Assembly (NCBI RefSeq): GCF_001425945.1
Contig: NZ_LMEB01000004.1
Location: 110,537 to 174,536, forward strand
Length of the DNA stretch: 64,000 nucleotides
DNA from: Brevundimonas sp. Root1279
GTDB lineage: Bacteria; Pseudomonadota; Alphaproteobacteria; Caulobacterales; Caulobacteraceae
Reading direction: 5' to 3'
Shown here: positions 30,238 to 38,987 of the stretch, in pieces
How the letters are laid out: every line of letters begins with the position of its first letter
Position numbering within the stretch: the first letter of the stretch is position 1
The notes under the pieces: model-generated
Told to the model about the DNA's origin: nothing
Databases searched by the model: none
The model's input: only the letters and a program-made list of their open reading frames with translations
Translations under genes and position numbers: made by a program

Positions 30238-31428
30238 GTGAGCGCCTGCCTCGCCGTTCTCAACGCCGGCTCGTCGAGCCTTAAGTTCGCGGTCTACGAC
30301 GCGTCGCCTGGGGAGCCGCTGCTATTCAAGGGGCGGTTGGAGGGCATCGGCGTCTCGCCGCAGCTCCAGCTGGCGGATGCGGACGGCGCCAACCGGGAAA
30401 CGCAGTCGTGGACAAGCGAGGGCTTCGACCACGCCGCCGCCGCCCGCGAGGTGCTGGACGCCGTCATCCGCCGCATCGACGGTCGGGCCATCCTCGGCGT
30501 GGGCCACCGCGTCGTGCACGGGGGGCGGGCGTTCGACCGACCCGTGCGGATCGATCCGTCCGTGATCGCCGCGCTGCGCGAGCTGTCGCCCCTGGCGCCG
30601 CTGCACCAGCCGCACAACCTCGCCCCGATCGAGGCCATCGCCACCGCCGCGCCGCATATCGCCCAGGTCGCCTGTTTCGACACCGCCTTTCACCGCGGCC
30701 AGCCGCCGCTGGCCCAGATGTTCGCCCTGCCGCGCCGCTTCCACGAGGCGGGCGTGCAGCGCTACGGCTTCCACGGCCTGTCCTATGAGTTCGTCAGCGG
30801 CCGGCTCAGGGAGGTGGCGCCGGAGTTGGCCGCCGGACGCGTAGTCGTCGCACACCTCGGCAACGGCGCCAGCCTCTGCGCCATCCGCGACGGCCGCAGC
30901 GTCGCCAGCACCATGGGGTTCACCGCCGTCGACGGGCTTGTCATGGGCACGCGCTCCGGCGCCCTGGACCCCGGCGCCCTGATCCATCTGATGGACGAAT
31001 ACGGCATGGACGCCCGCGCCCTCGAGGACCTGATCTACAAGCGTTCCGGCCTGCTCGGCGTCTCGGGGGTTTCCTCCGACATGCGCGCCCTTCGACAGTC
31101 GGGTGATCCCGCGGCGGCCGAGGCGATCGACCTGTTCGTGTACCGCGTTGTGCGCGAGATCGGCTCCATGGCCGCTGCGCTCGGCGGGCTCGACGCCCTC
31201 GTCTTTACCGGCGGAATTGGCGAGAACGACGCCGCCCTGCGCGAAGCGGTCGCATCAGGCTGCAACTGGCTCGGGGTCGAGCTGAACGCCGGCGCCAACG
31301 GCCCCGGGAAAGACGCGAGAAGTCTGGGTCGCGAGGGGGCAGCAGCGTCTGTCTGGGTCGTGCCGACCGACGAGGAACAGATGATCGCGCGGCATGTGGC
31401 GCGCTTACTGGATCGGCCGCAGCCGTGA
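30238..31428 (+). CDS. ackA: Acetate kinase
   Basis: It transfers phosphate from acetyl-phosphate to ADP, giving ATP and acetate. The 396-residue ASKHA-fold protein has LNAGSSSLKFAVYD, GHRVVHGGRAF, FDTAFHRGQPP and FTGGIGENDAALRE. The start is GTG at 30238 with GCGGAGGATC just upstream; an earlier frame overlaps fabI and is rejected. It is the last gene before a 139-base gap. Confidence 0.95.
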   Translation: MSACLAVLNAGSSSLKFAVYDASPGEPLLFKGRLEGIGVSPQLQLADADGANRETQSWTSEGFDHAAAAREVLDAVIRRIDGRAILGVGHRVVHGGRAFDRPVRIDPSVIAALRELSPLAPLHQPHNLAPIEAIATAAPHIAQVACFDTAFHRGQPPLAQMFALPRRFHEAGVQRYGFHGLSYEFVSGRLREVAPELAAGRVVVAHLGNGASLCAIRDGRSVASTMGFTAVDGLVMGTRSGALDPGALIHLMDEYGMDARALEDLIYKRSGLLGVSGVSSDMRALRQSGDPAAAEAIDLFVYRVVREIGSMAAALGGLDALVFTGGIGENDAALREAVASGCNWLGVELNAGANGPGKDARSLGREGAAASVWVVPTDEEQMIARHVARLLDRPQP

Positions 31429-31451
31429 CCGTGTCGGTTTCCGGGTTATCC

Positions 31452-31480
31452 CTAGGGTAAAGTCGCTGGGAGCTAGGGTA
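31452..31480 (+). promoter_or_regulatory. Direct repeat, candidate activator site before the serine dehydratase gene
   Basis: CTAGGGTA occurs at 31452-31459 and again at 31473-31480, exactly 21 bases apart (two helical turns, same face). The first copy lies in the palindrome CCCTAGGG. The site is 88 bases before the ATG in the only sizeable gap of the metabolic block, where a second promoter would be expected. Confidence 0.4.
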
Positions 31481-31567
31481 TTTCCGGATATTCACGATCG
31501 CCGGCGAGGAGCAGAGCGAGAGCGTCGCAGGTTTTTGAGGGCCGCGCGCCCTGGGAAAGGCACGAAG

Positions 31568-33163
31568 ATGCGTAGTTCCCGTGATTCCGGTCCGATCGTT
31601 CCCGAACTCGACTTCACCGACCCGCCCCCCGGATCGGACCGACGCGCCTTCATGGTGCGCAGCGCCATGGCGGTGTCCATCGGGGCCCTGACCGGCGCCG
31701 TACCCAAAGATGTCTCCGCAATTCCCGTGCGCTCTCCGCGCCAGGACGCGACCCCGCCGCTGGATCCCAGCCTCGACGTGGTGAAGCGGTCCAAAGGGCC
31801 GGTGATGACCACGGTCGACGAGTTCTACAAGGTCGGCCCCGGGCCCTCGTCATCCCACACCATCGGGCCGATGCGGATCACCTACGACTTCTACAAACGC
31901 GCCGCGGCCCTGCCGGCGGACCAACTGGCCCAGGCCGACGCTCTGAAGGTTCACCTGTACGGCAGCCTCAGCGCCACCGGCAAAGGCCATGGCACCGAGC
32001 GCGCCGCGCTCGCCGGCCTGATCGGCATGGAGCCGGCCACGGTGGACCCCGCCTTCCTCGACGGCTTGGCGGCCAATCCGAACCAGACCTTCCCGGTGAC
32101 CTTCGGAGAGAAGACCGTCAACGTGTCGCTCAACGACGTCATCTACGACGCGACGCAGGGAGAGTTCCCCCATCCCAACACCATGACCGCCAAGCTGATG
32201 GCCGGCGACCGAGTGCTGCTGGAGCAGGAGTACTATTCCGTCGGCGGCGGCTTCATCGAGTGGAAGGGCTACGAGCCGCCGCCCAAGAACGCTCCGAAAT
32301 ATCCGTATGAGAAGATCAGCGAGGCGATCGCGCACTGCACGCGCGACAACATCTCGCTCGCGCAGATGGCCATGGCCAATGAGACAACGATTTCGGGCCG
32401 CAGCGAGGAGGAGATCAACGCCTTCCTCGACAAGATCCTGGGCGCCATGGATGCGACGGTGAAGACCGGCCTTGCGGCTCCGACTTCGACCCTGCCTGGA
32501 CCGATCCGTCTCAAGACCAAGGCGCACGACGTCTACGAAAACGCCAAGAACCAGGAAGGCACGGCCCGGAAGGCCATCGGCCTGGTCTCGGCCTACGCCT
32601 TGGCCGGATCCGAAGAAAACGCCCGCGGCCACCTGGTCATCACCGCGCCCACAGGCGGCTCGGCCGGCGTGCTGCCAGCGGTGATCTATTCCCTCGGGCC
32701 GGACGGCGCCCAGCTGCCCAAGGAGAAGCTGCGCGAGGCGCTGTTGGCCGGCGCGGTCGTCGGCTACCTGTGCAAGCACAACGCGACGCTCGCAGCGGCG
32801 GAGGGCGGCTGCCAGGCCGAGATCGGCGTCGCCTCGGCCATGGGCGCCGCAGGCATCGCCCAGGCCTATGGCGAGCCGCCGCAGGTGGCCGCCAACGCCG
32901 CGGAGGGCGCGCTCGAGCACCATCTCGGCATGACCTGCGATCCCGTCGCCGGCTTCGTGCAGGTGCCTTGCATCGAGCGCTGCGCCTTCGGGGCGGTGAA
33001 GGCCTGGACCGGCTATCTGATCGCCGCCAACGAAGTCCCGATCAACCGTCGGGTCGACTTCGACAGCACGGTCGAGGCCATGGCGCTGACCGCCCGCGAC
33101 ATGAACCCGAAGTACAAGGAGACGTCCGAAGGCGGCCTCGCCCTGTCCGTGACGCTTTGCTGA
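31568..33163 (+). CDS. sdaA: Iron-sulfur L-serine dehydratase with a Tat-like N-terminal extension
   Basis: It deaminates L-serine to pyruvate and ammonia using a [4Fe-4S] cluster. Residues from about 80 match the type 2 enzyme (VDEFYKVGPGPSSSHTIGPM). Cluster cysteines are expected in EGGCQAEIGVAS and in the GMTCDPVAGF...VPCIERCAFG region, and the chain ends in Cys, as in the Legionella enzyme where the terminal Cys enters the active site. The first ~55 residues are extra: SDRRAFMVRSAMAVSIGALTG has a twin-arginine pattern (Arg25-Arg26, Phe28) and a hydrophobic stretch. Export by Tat is inferred, not shown. The start has GGGAAAGG upstream. MFS and pfl genes follow 7 bases on. Confidence 0.9.
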   Translation: MRSSRDSGPIVPELDFTDPPPGSDRRAFMVRSAMAVSIGALTGAVPKDVSAIPVRSPRQDATPPLDPSLDVVKRSKGPVMTTVDEFYKVGPGPSSSHTIGPMRITYDFYKRAAALPADQLAQADALKVHLYGSLSATGKGHGTERAALAGLIGMEPATVDPAFLDGLAANPNQTFPVTFGEKTVNVSLNDVIYDATQGEFPHPNTMTAKLMAGDRVLLEQEYYSVGGGFIEWKGYEPPPKNAPKYPYEKISEAIAHCTRDNISLAQMAMANETTISGRSEEEINAFLDKILGAMDATVKTGLAAPTSTLPGPIRLKTKAHDVYENAKNQEGTARKAIGLVSAYALAGSEENARGHLVITAPTGGSAGVLPAVIYSLGPDGAQLPKEKLREALLAGAVVGYLCKHNATLAAAEGGCQAEIGVASAMGAAGIAQAYGEPPQVAANAAEGALEHHLGMTCDPVAGFVQVPCIERCAFGAVKAWTGYLIAANEVPINRRVDFDSTVEAMALTARDMNPKYKETSEGGLALSVTLC

Positions 33164-33170
33164 GGCCGCG

Positions 33171-34448
33171 ATGGGCGAGCGCACCGGGACATCGGGGGGC
33201 GTCGGCAAGCTGATCGTGATCGCCTGGCTGGCGGCCTCCGTCTTCTATTTCTTCCAGTATGTCCTGCGCTCGGCGCCGGCGGTCATGATGCCCGAGCTGT
33301 CGAGCGCCTTCGGCCTCTCGACGGCGGCGCTCGCCTCGCTGGTCGGGCTCTTCTATTACGCCTACGCGCCGTTCAGCCTGGTCGCAGGCGTGGCCATGGA
33401 CCAGTTGGGGGCGCGGCGGGTGGTGCCCCTCGGCTGCGCTGTGGTCGCCGTCGGGGCGCTGCTGTTCGCGACCGGCGACACCAATCTGGCCTCGATCGGT
33501 CGGCTGCTGCAGGGCGCGGGCGGGGTCTTCGCCCTGATCGGCGCGGCCTATATCGCCACCACCAACTTCCCGGCCTCCCGTGCCGCGACCCTGATCGGCG
33601 CCACTCAGATGTTCGGCATGGCCGGCGGTTCGGCCGGTCAGTTCCTGGTCGGTCCCGCCATCGCCGGCGGCGTCGGCTGGAGCCAGTTCTGGCTCTTCAT
33701 GGGGATCGTCGGCGCCGCCCTGGCCATCCTGCTGTTGTTCTGCATGCCCCGTAGCGCGCCGAAGGCCGACCGGGGCAACTGGTTGGGCGTCGCCGCCGGC
33801 GCCCTGAAGAGGGTCTTCCTCAACCCGCAGTCGATCCTCTGCGGCCTGATCTCCGGCCTGCTGTTCATCCCGACCACCATCTTCGACATGGTCTGGGGCG
33901 TCCGCTTCCTGCAGGAGGCCCAGGACATGCCCTACGGCATGGCGGTGCTGCGCTCCGCCTCGGTGCCGTTCGGCTGGATCATCGGCTGCCCCCTCATCGG
34001 CATGATCTCGGACCGCATGGGTCGGCGGAAGCCGGTCATCATCGTCTCGAGCCTGATCCTGATGGCGGTCCTGGCCCTGATCCTCTACGGCCCGGCCGGC
34101 CTGTTCCCGCCCTTCATGCTGGGCTTGCTCATGGGCATCGTCTCCGGCGCAGCGATGATCCCCTACACGGTGATCAAGGAAGCCAATCGCCCGGAGCACA
34201 GCGGCACCGCGACGGGGGTGGTCAACTTCATCAACTTCTCCTTTTCGGCCCTGCTGGGACCGGTCTTCGCCGGATTTCTCATGCGCGCTTCCGGCGGCGG
34301 GCCGCGGGAGCTCGAGCACTATCAAGCGGCCTTTTCGCCTCTGCTCTGGGGCGTCGCGATCGCCGCCCTGCTGACCCTTTTGCTGAAGGAGACGGGCGCC
34401 CGGGCGCGGACGTCGACGCCTCCGCCCGCCGACCCCGCTCCCGCCTGA
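33171..34448 (+). CDS. MFS transporter
   Basis: The 425-residue inner-membrane protein has about 12 hydrophobic helices. The MFS loop motif after helix 2 is [13 protein letters not shown], and its repeat after helix 8 is [11 protein letters not shown]. It sits 7 bases after the serine dehydratase gene and 13 bases before pflB, so it probably moves a substrate or product of that pathway (serine in, or formate, acetate or pyruvate out). The sequence itself does not settle the substrate. Confidence 0.85.
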   Translation: MGERTGTSGGVGKLIVIAWLAASVFYFFQYVLRSAPAVMMPELSSAFGLSTAALASLVGLFYYAYAPFSLVAGVAMDQLGARRVVPLGCAVVAVGALLFATGDTNLASIGRLLQGAGGVFALIGAAYIATTNFPASRAATLIGATQMFGMAGGSAGQFLVGPAIAGGVGWSQFWLFMGIVGAALAILLLFCMPRSAPKADRGNWLGVAAGALKRVFLNPQSILCGLISGLLFIPTTIFDMVWGVRFLQEAQDMPYGMAVLRSASVPFGWIIGCPLIGMISDRMGRRKPVIIVSSLILMAVLALILYGPAGLFPPFMLGLLMGIVSGAAMIPYTVIKEANRPEHSGTATGVVNFINFSFSALLGPVFAGFLMRASGGGPRELEHYQAAFSPLLWGVAIAALLTLLLKETGARARTSTPPPADPAPA

Positions 34449-34461
34449 CCGGAGAAGGACC

Positions 34462-36717
34462 ATGAGCCAGACCGTCCTCGAACCGCCTGCCGCTTCCGCC
34501 GAACCGCGGACTGCATTCACCCCGGGGCTATGGACCCGCGACATCGACGTTCGCGACTTCATCCAGCAGAATGTGACCCCCTACGATGGCGACGAGTCCT
34601 TCCTGGCCGAGGCGACGCCCCGCACCCTCGCCCTCTGGGACACGCTCCAGGCCCTGTTCGTCGAGGAGCGCAAGAAGGGCGTGCTCGACATCTCGCAGAT
34701 CCCGAGCACGATCGTCGCCCACGACGCCGGCTACATCGACAAGGACAACGAGGTCATAGTCGGCCTGCAGACCGAGGCTCCACTGAAGCGCGCCATCATG
34801 CCAAACGGCGGCTTCCGCATGGTCCTGACCTCCCTCAAGACCTACGGCTACGAGCCCGACCCGGCCGTGGTCGAGACCTTCAGCAAATACCGCAAGACGC
34901 ATAACGACGGGGTGTTCGACGCCTATACGGAGGACGTCCGCAAATGCCGCTCGTCGCACATCCTGACGGGGTTGCCCGACGCCTACGGCCGCGGGCGGAT
35001 CATCGGCGACTATCGGCGCGTTGCGCTCTACGGCATCGATAGGTTGATCGAGGTCAAGAAGGCGGAGAAGGCCTCCCTGGACGACGTCTGGTCCACCGAC
35101 GACATCATCCGGGATCGCGAGGAGTTGTCCGAGCAGATTCGGGCCCTGGCCGAGACCAAGGCGATGGCGGCCAAATACGGCTTCGACATCTCCGGCCCGG
35201 CGACCACCGCCAGGGAGGCCGTTCAGTGGCTGTACTTCGGCTACCTCGCCGGGGTGAAGGAGCAGAACGGCGCGGCGATGTCGCTGGGCCGCACCTCCAG
35301 CTTCCTGGACATCTATTTCGAGCGCGACATGGCCGCCGGCCGGCTGACCGAGAGCGAGGCCCAGGAGATCATCGACGACTTCGTCATCAAGCTGCGCATC
35401 GTCCGTTTCCTGCGGACTCCGGAGTACGATGACCTTTTCTCCGGTGATCCCACCTGGGTGACGGAGTCGATCGGCGGTCTCGGCGACGACGGCCGCTCGC
35501 TGGTCACCCGCACGAGCTTCCGTTTCCTCCAGACCCTCTACAATCTGGGCCCGGCGCCCGAGCCGAACCTGACCATCTGGTACTCGCCGCGCCTGCCGGA
35601 CGGCTTCCGCCGTTTCACCGCCAAGGTCGCCATCGACACCAGCTCGATCCAGTTCGAGAGCGACGAGATCATGCGTCGCGAGTGGGGCGACGACGGCGCC
35701 ATCGCCTGCTGCGTCTCGCCCATGCGGATGGGCCACCAGATGCAATTCTTCGGCGCCCGGTCGAACCTCGCCAAATGCCTGTTGTACGCCATCAACGGCG
35801 GCCGCGACGAGGTCTCGGGCGAACAGGTCGCGCCGCCCTTTGAGCCGGTGCAAGGCGACTACCTCGACTTCGACGATGTGATGGAGCGCTTCGAGCGAGT
35901 GATGGACTGGCTGGCGCAGACCTACGTCAGCGCCATGAATGTCATCCACTACATGCACGACAAATACGCCTACGAGCGGATCGAAATGGCGCTCCACGAC
36001 TATGCGCCGCTGCGCACCATGGCCTTCGGCATCGCCGGCATGTCGGTGGTCTCGGACAGCCTGTCGGCGATCAAATACGCCAAGGTGAAGGTCGTGCGCG
36101 ACGACACCGGCCTGGTCGTGGACTACGTGACCGAAGGCGACTTCCCGACCTTCGGCAACAACGACAACCGGGTCGACCACCTGGCGTCGTGGCTGGTCAC
36201 CACCTTCATGGCCAAGCTGCGGAAATACCCGACCTATCGCAACGCCCGCCATACGCAGTCGGTGCTCACCATCACCTCGAATGTGGTCTACGGCCGCGCC
36301 ACGGGGAACACGCCGGACGGCCGGCGCCAGGGCGAGCCCTTCGCACCCGGGGCCAATCCGATGCATGGGCGCGACAGCCACGGCATCCACGCCTCGGCCG
36401 CTTCGGTGGCCAAGATCCCGTATCGAGACGCCGAGGACGGCATCTCCCTGACCACCACCGTCGTGCCCAGCGGCCTGGGACGGACGCCGAAGGAGCAGAT
36501 CACCAATCTGACCGCCATCCTCGACGCCTTCTTCGGCTCGACCGGCTACCATATGAACGTCAACGTCCTGAACCGCGAGACCCTGCTCGACGCGGTGGAG
36601 CACCCGGAGAAATACCCAAGCCTGACGATCCGGGTGTCCGGCTATGCGGTGAATTTCGTCCGCCTGACGCGGGAGCAGCAGATGGACGTCATCAACCGCA
36701 CCTTCCACGGCGAATGA
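34462..36717 (+). CDS. pflB: Pyruvate formate-lyase (formate C-acetyltransferase)
   Basis: It splits pyruvate and CoA into acetyl-CoA and formate by a glycyl-radical mechanism that works only without oxygen. The 751-residue protein has the adjacent catalytic cysteines Cys416-Cys417 in [13 protein letters not shown] and the radical glycine Gly727 in [11 protein letters not shown] near the C-terminus. Other blocks ([34 protein letters not shown]) are those of true PFL, not of diol dehydratase relatives. A ribosome site GGAGAAGG precedes the ATG. The activase gene follows after one base. Confidence 0.97.
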   Translation: MSQTVLEPPAASAEPRTAFTPGLWTRDIDVRDFIQQNVTPYDGDESFLAEATPRTLALWDTLQALFVEERKKGVLDISQIPSTIVAHDAGYIDKDNEVIVGLQTEAPLKRAIMPNGGFRMVLTSLKTYGYEPDPAVVETFSKYRKTHNDGVFDAYTEDVRKCRSSHILTGLPDAYGRGRIIGDYRRVALYGIDRLIEVKKAEKASLDDVWSTDDIIRDREELSEQIRALAETKAMAAKYGFDISGPATTAREAVQWLYFGYLAGVKEQNGAAMSLGRTSSFLDIYFERDMAAGRLTESEAQEIIDDFVIKLRIVRFLRTPEYDDLFSGDPTWVTESIGGLGDDGRSLVTRTSFRFLQTLYNLGPAPEPNLTIWYSPRLPDGFRRFTAKVAIDTSSIQFESDEIMRREWGDDGAIACCVSPMRMGHQMQFFGARSNLAKCLLYAINGGRDEVSGEQVAPPFEPVQGDYLDFDDVMERFERVMDWLAQTYVSAMNVIHYMHDKYAYERIEMALHDYAPLRTMAFGIAGMSVVSDSLSAIKYAKVKVVRDDTGLVVDYVTEGDFPTFGNNDNRVDHLASWLVTTFMAKLRKYPTYRNARHTQSVLTITSNVVYGRATGNTPDGRRQGEPFAPGANPMHGRDSHGIHASAASVAKIPYRDAEDGISLTTTVVPSGLGRTPKEQITNLTAILDAFFGSTGYHMNVNVLNRETLLDAVEHPEKYPSLTIRVSGYAVNFVRLTREQQMDVINRTFHGE

Positions 36718-36718
36718 C

Positions 36719-37558
36719 GTGGCCGGGGCAGGGGAGACCACGCTCGAGGCCAAGAGCGAGTTCGACCTGCGCGTCGGCCTGTCCCGCCACGTGCCCGAGC
36801 TGGATGTCCGCGCCGCCCTGAAGAGCGGGGATGTCGGCTTCATCCACTCTTTCACCACGGGCTCTGCGGTCGACGGCCCCGGCATCCGGCTGGTGGCCTG
36901 GACCTCGGGCTGCATGTTCCGCTGCCGCTTCTGCCACAACCCGGACACCTGGCTGCACACCAACGGCATGCCTGTATCGCTGGACCGCGCGGTGCAGGAA
37001 GTGAAGACCTATGCGCACGGCCTGCGCGTCATGAACGGCGGCTTCACCCTCTCCGGCGGCGAGCCGCTGATGCAGGCCCCCTTCGCAGCCCGTCTGTTTC
37101 AGGCGGTCAAGGCGCTGCGGGTGCATACGGCGATCGAGACCAACGGCTTCTATTCCGAGCGGCTGACCGACGCCCAGCTTGAGGACATCGACCTGGTCAT
37201 CCTCGACATGAAGGGCTTCACGCCCGAGCAGCACGAACGGGTCACCGGCGTGCCCGACAATTCCCGCGTCATCGCCTTCGGTGAGCGTCTGGCCGCCCTG
37301 CGCCGCCCCATGTGGCTGCGCTTCGTGCTCGTACCCGGCCTGACCGACGTTCCCGAGGAGATGCGGAAGCTCGCCGCCTACGCCGCCGGCCTCGGCGTCG
37401 TGGAGCGCGCCGAGGTTCTGCCCTTCCACCAGATGGGCGCCTACAAGTGGGAACGGCTCGGCCTCGACTACACGCTAAGGGACACCCAGCCGCCCACTAA
37501 GGCCCAGGTCGAGGCGGCGCTGAGCATCTTCCGCGAAGCGGGTTTGGAGGCCGTCTGA
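36719..37558 (+). CDS. pflA: Pyruvate formate-lyase activating enzyme (radical SAM)
   Basis: It uses S-adenosylmethionine and a [4Fe-4S] cluster to abstract hydrogen from the PFL glycine. The 279-residue protein has the cluster motif CMFRCRFC (CxxxCxxC) in TSGCMFRCRFCHNPDTW, preceded by VDGPGIRLVAWTSG, then FTLSGGEPL and IETNGF. The start is GTG one base after the pflB stop, so translation is surely coupled; the ~35-residue N-terminal extension is slightly longer than usual. A terminator follows. Confidence 0.96.
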   Translation: MAGAGETTLEAKSEFDLRVGLSRHVPELDVRAALKSGDVGFIHSFTTGSAVDGPGIRLVAWTSGCMFRCRFCHNPDTWLHTNGMPVSLDRAVQEVKTYAHGLRVMNGGFTLSGGEPLMQAPFAARLFQAVKALRVHTAIETNGFYSERLTDAQLEDIDLVILDMKGFTPEQHERVTGVPDNSRVIAFGERLAALRRPMWLRFVLVPGLTDVPEEMRKLAAYAAGLGVVERAEVLPFHQMGAYKWERLGLDYTLRDTQPPTKAQVEAALSIFREAGLEAV

Positions 37559-37593
37559 TGCAGGGCTGCCGCTGGAATAGCCGCCGACGCCCA

Positions 37594-37623
37594 ACGCCTT
37601 GAGGCGTCGCCCCAGGTATTTTT
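37594..37623 (+). terminator. Terminator after the pfl operon
   Basis: The inverted repeat ACGCCT-TG-AGGCGT lies 36 bases past pflA and is followed within about 10 bases by ATTTTT. The stem is short (6 pairs), so strength is uncertain. Confidence 0.5.
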
Positions 37624-37642
37624 CAGTCTGCTCGACTGAAAA
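37620..37642. terminator. Second stem-loop, T-run first
   Basis: A perfect 9-pair stem TTTTCAGTC/GACTGAAAA has a 5-base loop TGCTC. Read on the minus strand it also ends in T residues. It abuts the operator-like site at 37640. Confidence 0.45.
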
Positions 37643-37659
37643 CGGAAACAGTTTCGTTT
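37640..37659 (+). promoter_or_regulatory. Candidate TetR-family operator upstream of the beta-helix lipoprotein gene
   Basis: Half-sites AAACGGAA and TTTCGTTT (7 of 8 positions complementary) are separated by 4 bases. The left half is identical to that of the site at 42263-42283, between the local tetR gene and the TonB receptor gene. It is 81 bases before the ATG at 37740. Confidence 0.5.
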
Positions 37660-37739
37660 TCGTCTTGCGATGACGCGGCGCTTATGGAAACGTCATGCAG
37701 GGCGGGAAAAAATTCACAAGCGTTCCGCGGGGGGAAATC

Positions 37740-38978
37740 ATGAAGATGCGCATCTGGCTGTCAGTCGCCGCCGTGCTCGTGCTGGGGGCCTGCGGGTCCA
37801 AGCCGGCCGAGAAGGGGACCGATCTCTCGCGGGCGAATACGACCTATCAGAACGAGCTGATGGAGTTGTTGATCGACGCCAAGCCCGGGACGGTGATCGA
37901 GATCCCCGCGGGCGTCTTCACGATCGACAGCGGGCTCAGCCTGAACGTGGACGGCGTCACCATCCGCGGCCAGGGCATGGACAAGACGATCCTGAACTTC
38001 CGTAACCAGGCCGCCGGCGCCCAGGGGCTGCTGGTCACCGCCAGCAACTTCACCATCGAGGACCTGGCGCTCGAGGACACCAAGGGCGACGCCCTGAAGA
38101 TCAACGAGGGCGAGAACATCGTCGTGCGCCGGATTCGCACTGAATGGACGCAGGGGCCCAAGACCGAAAACGGCGCCTACGGCATCTATCCCGTGCAGAC
38201 CCGCAACGTCCTGATCGAGGACAGCGTGGCCATCGGCGCATCGGACGCCGGCATCTATGTCGGCCAGTCCCAGAAGGTGGTCGTCCGCAGGAACCGGGCG
38301 GAATACAACGTCGCCGGCATCGAGATCGAGAACTGCATCGACGCCGACGTCTACGAGAACCTGGCCACCAACAACACGGGCGGCATCCTGGTCTTCAACA
38401 TGCCCCAACTGCAGCAGGCGGGGTATCGGACGCGCGTCTTCAACAACCGCGCGATTTCCAACAACACGCGTAACTTCGGCCACGCCGGCACCCCGGTCGC
38501 CAGCGTCCCGGCGGGCACGGGCGTGATCGTCAACTCCAATGACCAGGTCGAAATCTTCGACAACGAGATCGCCGACAACAAGACCGGCAACATCATCATC
38601 TCGAGCCTGTTCAGCGCCGGCTATTCCGACAGCGCCATGAGCGCGGATTTCGATCCCTATCCGGAATCGATCCTGATCAAGAACAACCGCTTCCGCGGCG
38701 GCGGCAACTCGCCCGACGGGGTCGACCTGCAGACCCTGCGCGTGGCCATGTTCGGGCCGACGGGGCGCTTCCCCGACATCGTCTGGGACGGCTATTTCAA
38801 TCCCAAGCGTCAGGTGAACGGTGAAACGCCGGCGGCCCTGCGCATCTGCATCGACAACGGCGAGGCCGGGATCCTGAACGTCGACGGACCGAACAAATAC
38901 GCCAAGCCGAGCACTGACATCGCGGCGCACCGCTGCACGCTGCCGCGCCTCTCGCCCGTCACCCTGCCGGGAGCGTAA
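37740..38978 (+). CDS. Parallel beta-helix repeat lipoprotein
   Basis: The 412-residue protein has a lipoprotein signal ending VLVLGAC (Cys18). A right-handed parallel beta-helix follows, with stacked NVTI/NFTIEDLAL/NVLIEDSVAIGASDAGIYVGQ-like turns (about residues 60-290) as in pectin-lyase-fold and NosD-type proteins. The family (TIGR03805-like, recalled not searched) is typically paired with the downstream cytochrome-like lipoprotein family, as here. The ligand or enzymatic role is unknown; no clear lyase catalytic motif is visible. The start is chosen at the second Met block (MKMRIWLS) behind GGGGGGAAATC; an upstream ATG is less likely. An operator-like palindrome precedes it. Confidence 0.85.
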   Translation: MKMRIWLSVAAVLVLGACGSKPAEKGTDLSRANTTYQNELMELLIDAKPGTVIEIPAGVFTIDSGLSLNVDGVTIRGQGMDKTILNFRNQAAGAQGLLVTASNFTIEDLALEDTKGDALKINEGENIVVRRIRTEWTQGPKTENGAYGIYPVQTRNVLIEDSVAIGASDAGIYVGQSQKVVVRRNRAEYNVAGIEIENCIDADVYENLATNNTGGILVFNMPQLQQAGYRTRVFNNRAISNNTRNFGHAGTPVASVPAGTGVIVNSNDQVEIFDNEIADNKTGNIIISSLFSAGYSDSAMSADFDPYPESILIKNNRFRGGGNSPDGVDLQTLRVAMFGPTGRFPDIVWDGYFNPKRQVNGETPAALRICIDNGEAGILNVDGPNKYAKPSTDIAAHRCTLPRLSPVTLPGA

Positions 38979-38987
38979 CGGCGCCCG

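Noticed and set aside
31452..31480. CTAGGGTA repeats as NarL heptamers
   Set aside because: The complement TACCCTA does not match the NarL heptamer TACYYMT at the last two positions.
31429..31567. FNR/FixK box for the fermentative genes
   Set aside because: No TTGAT-N4-ATCAA or close variant was found here or in 19552-19849, so only the CTAGGGTA repeat is reported.
34528..36969. A long minus-strand open frame antisense to pflB
   Set aside because: It shadows the pyruvate formate-lyase gene, whose catalytic residues and length are beyond doubt.
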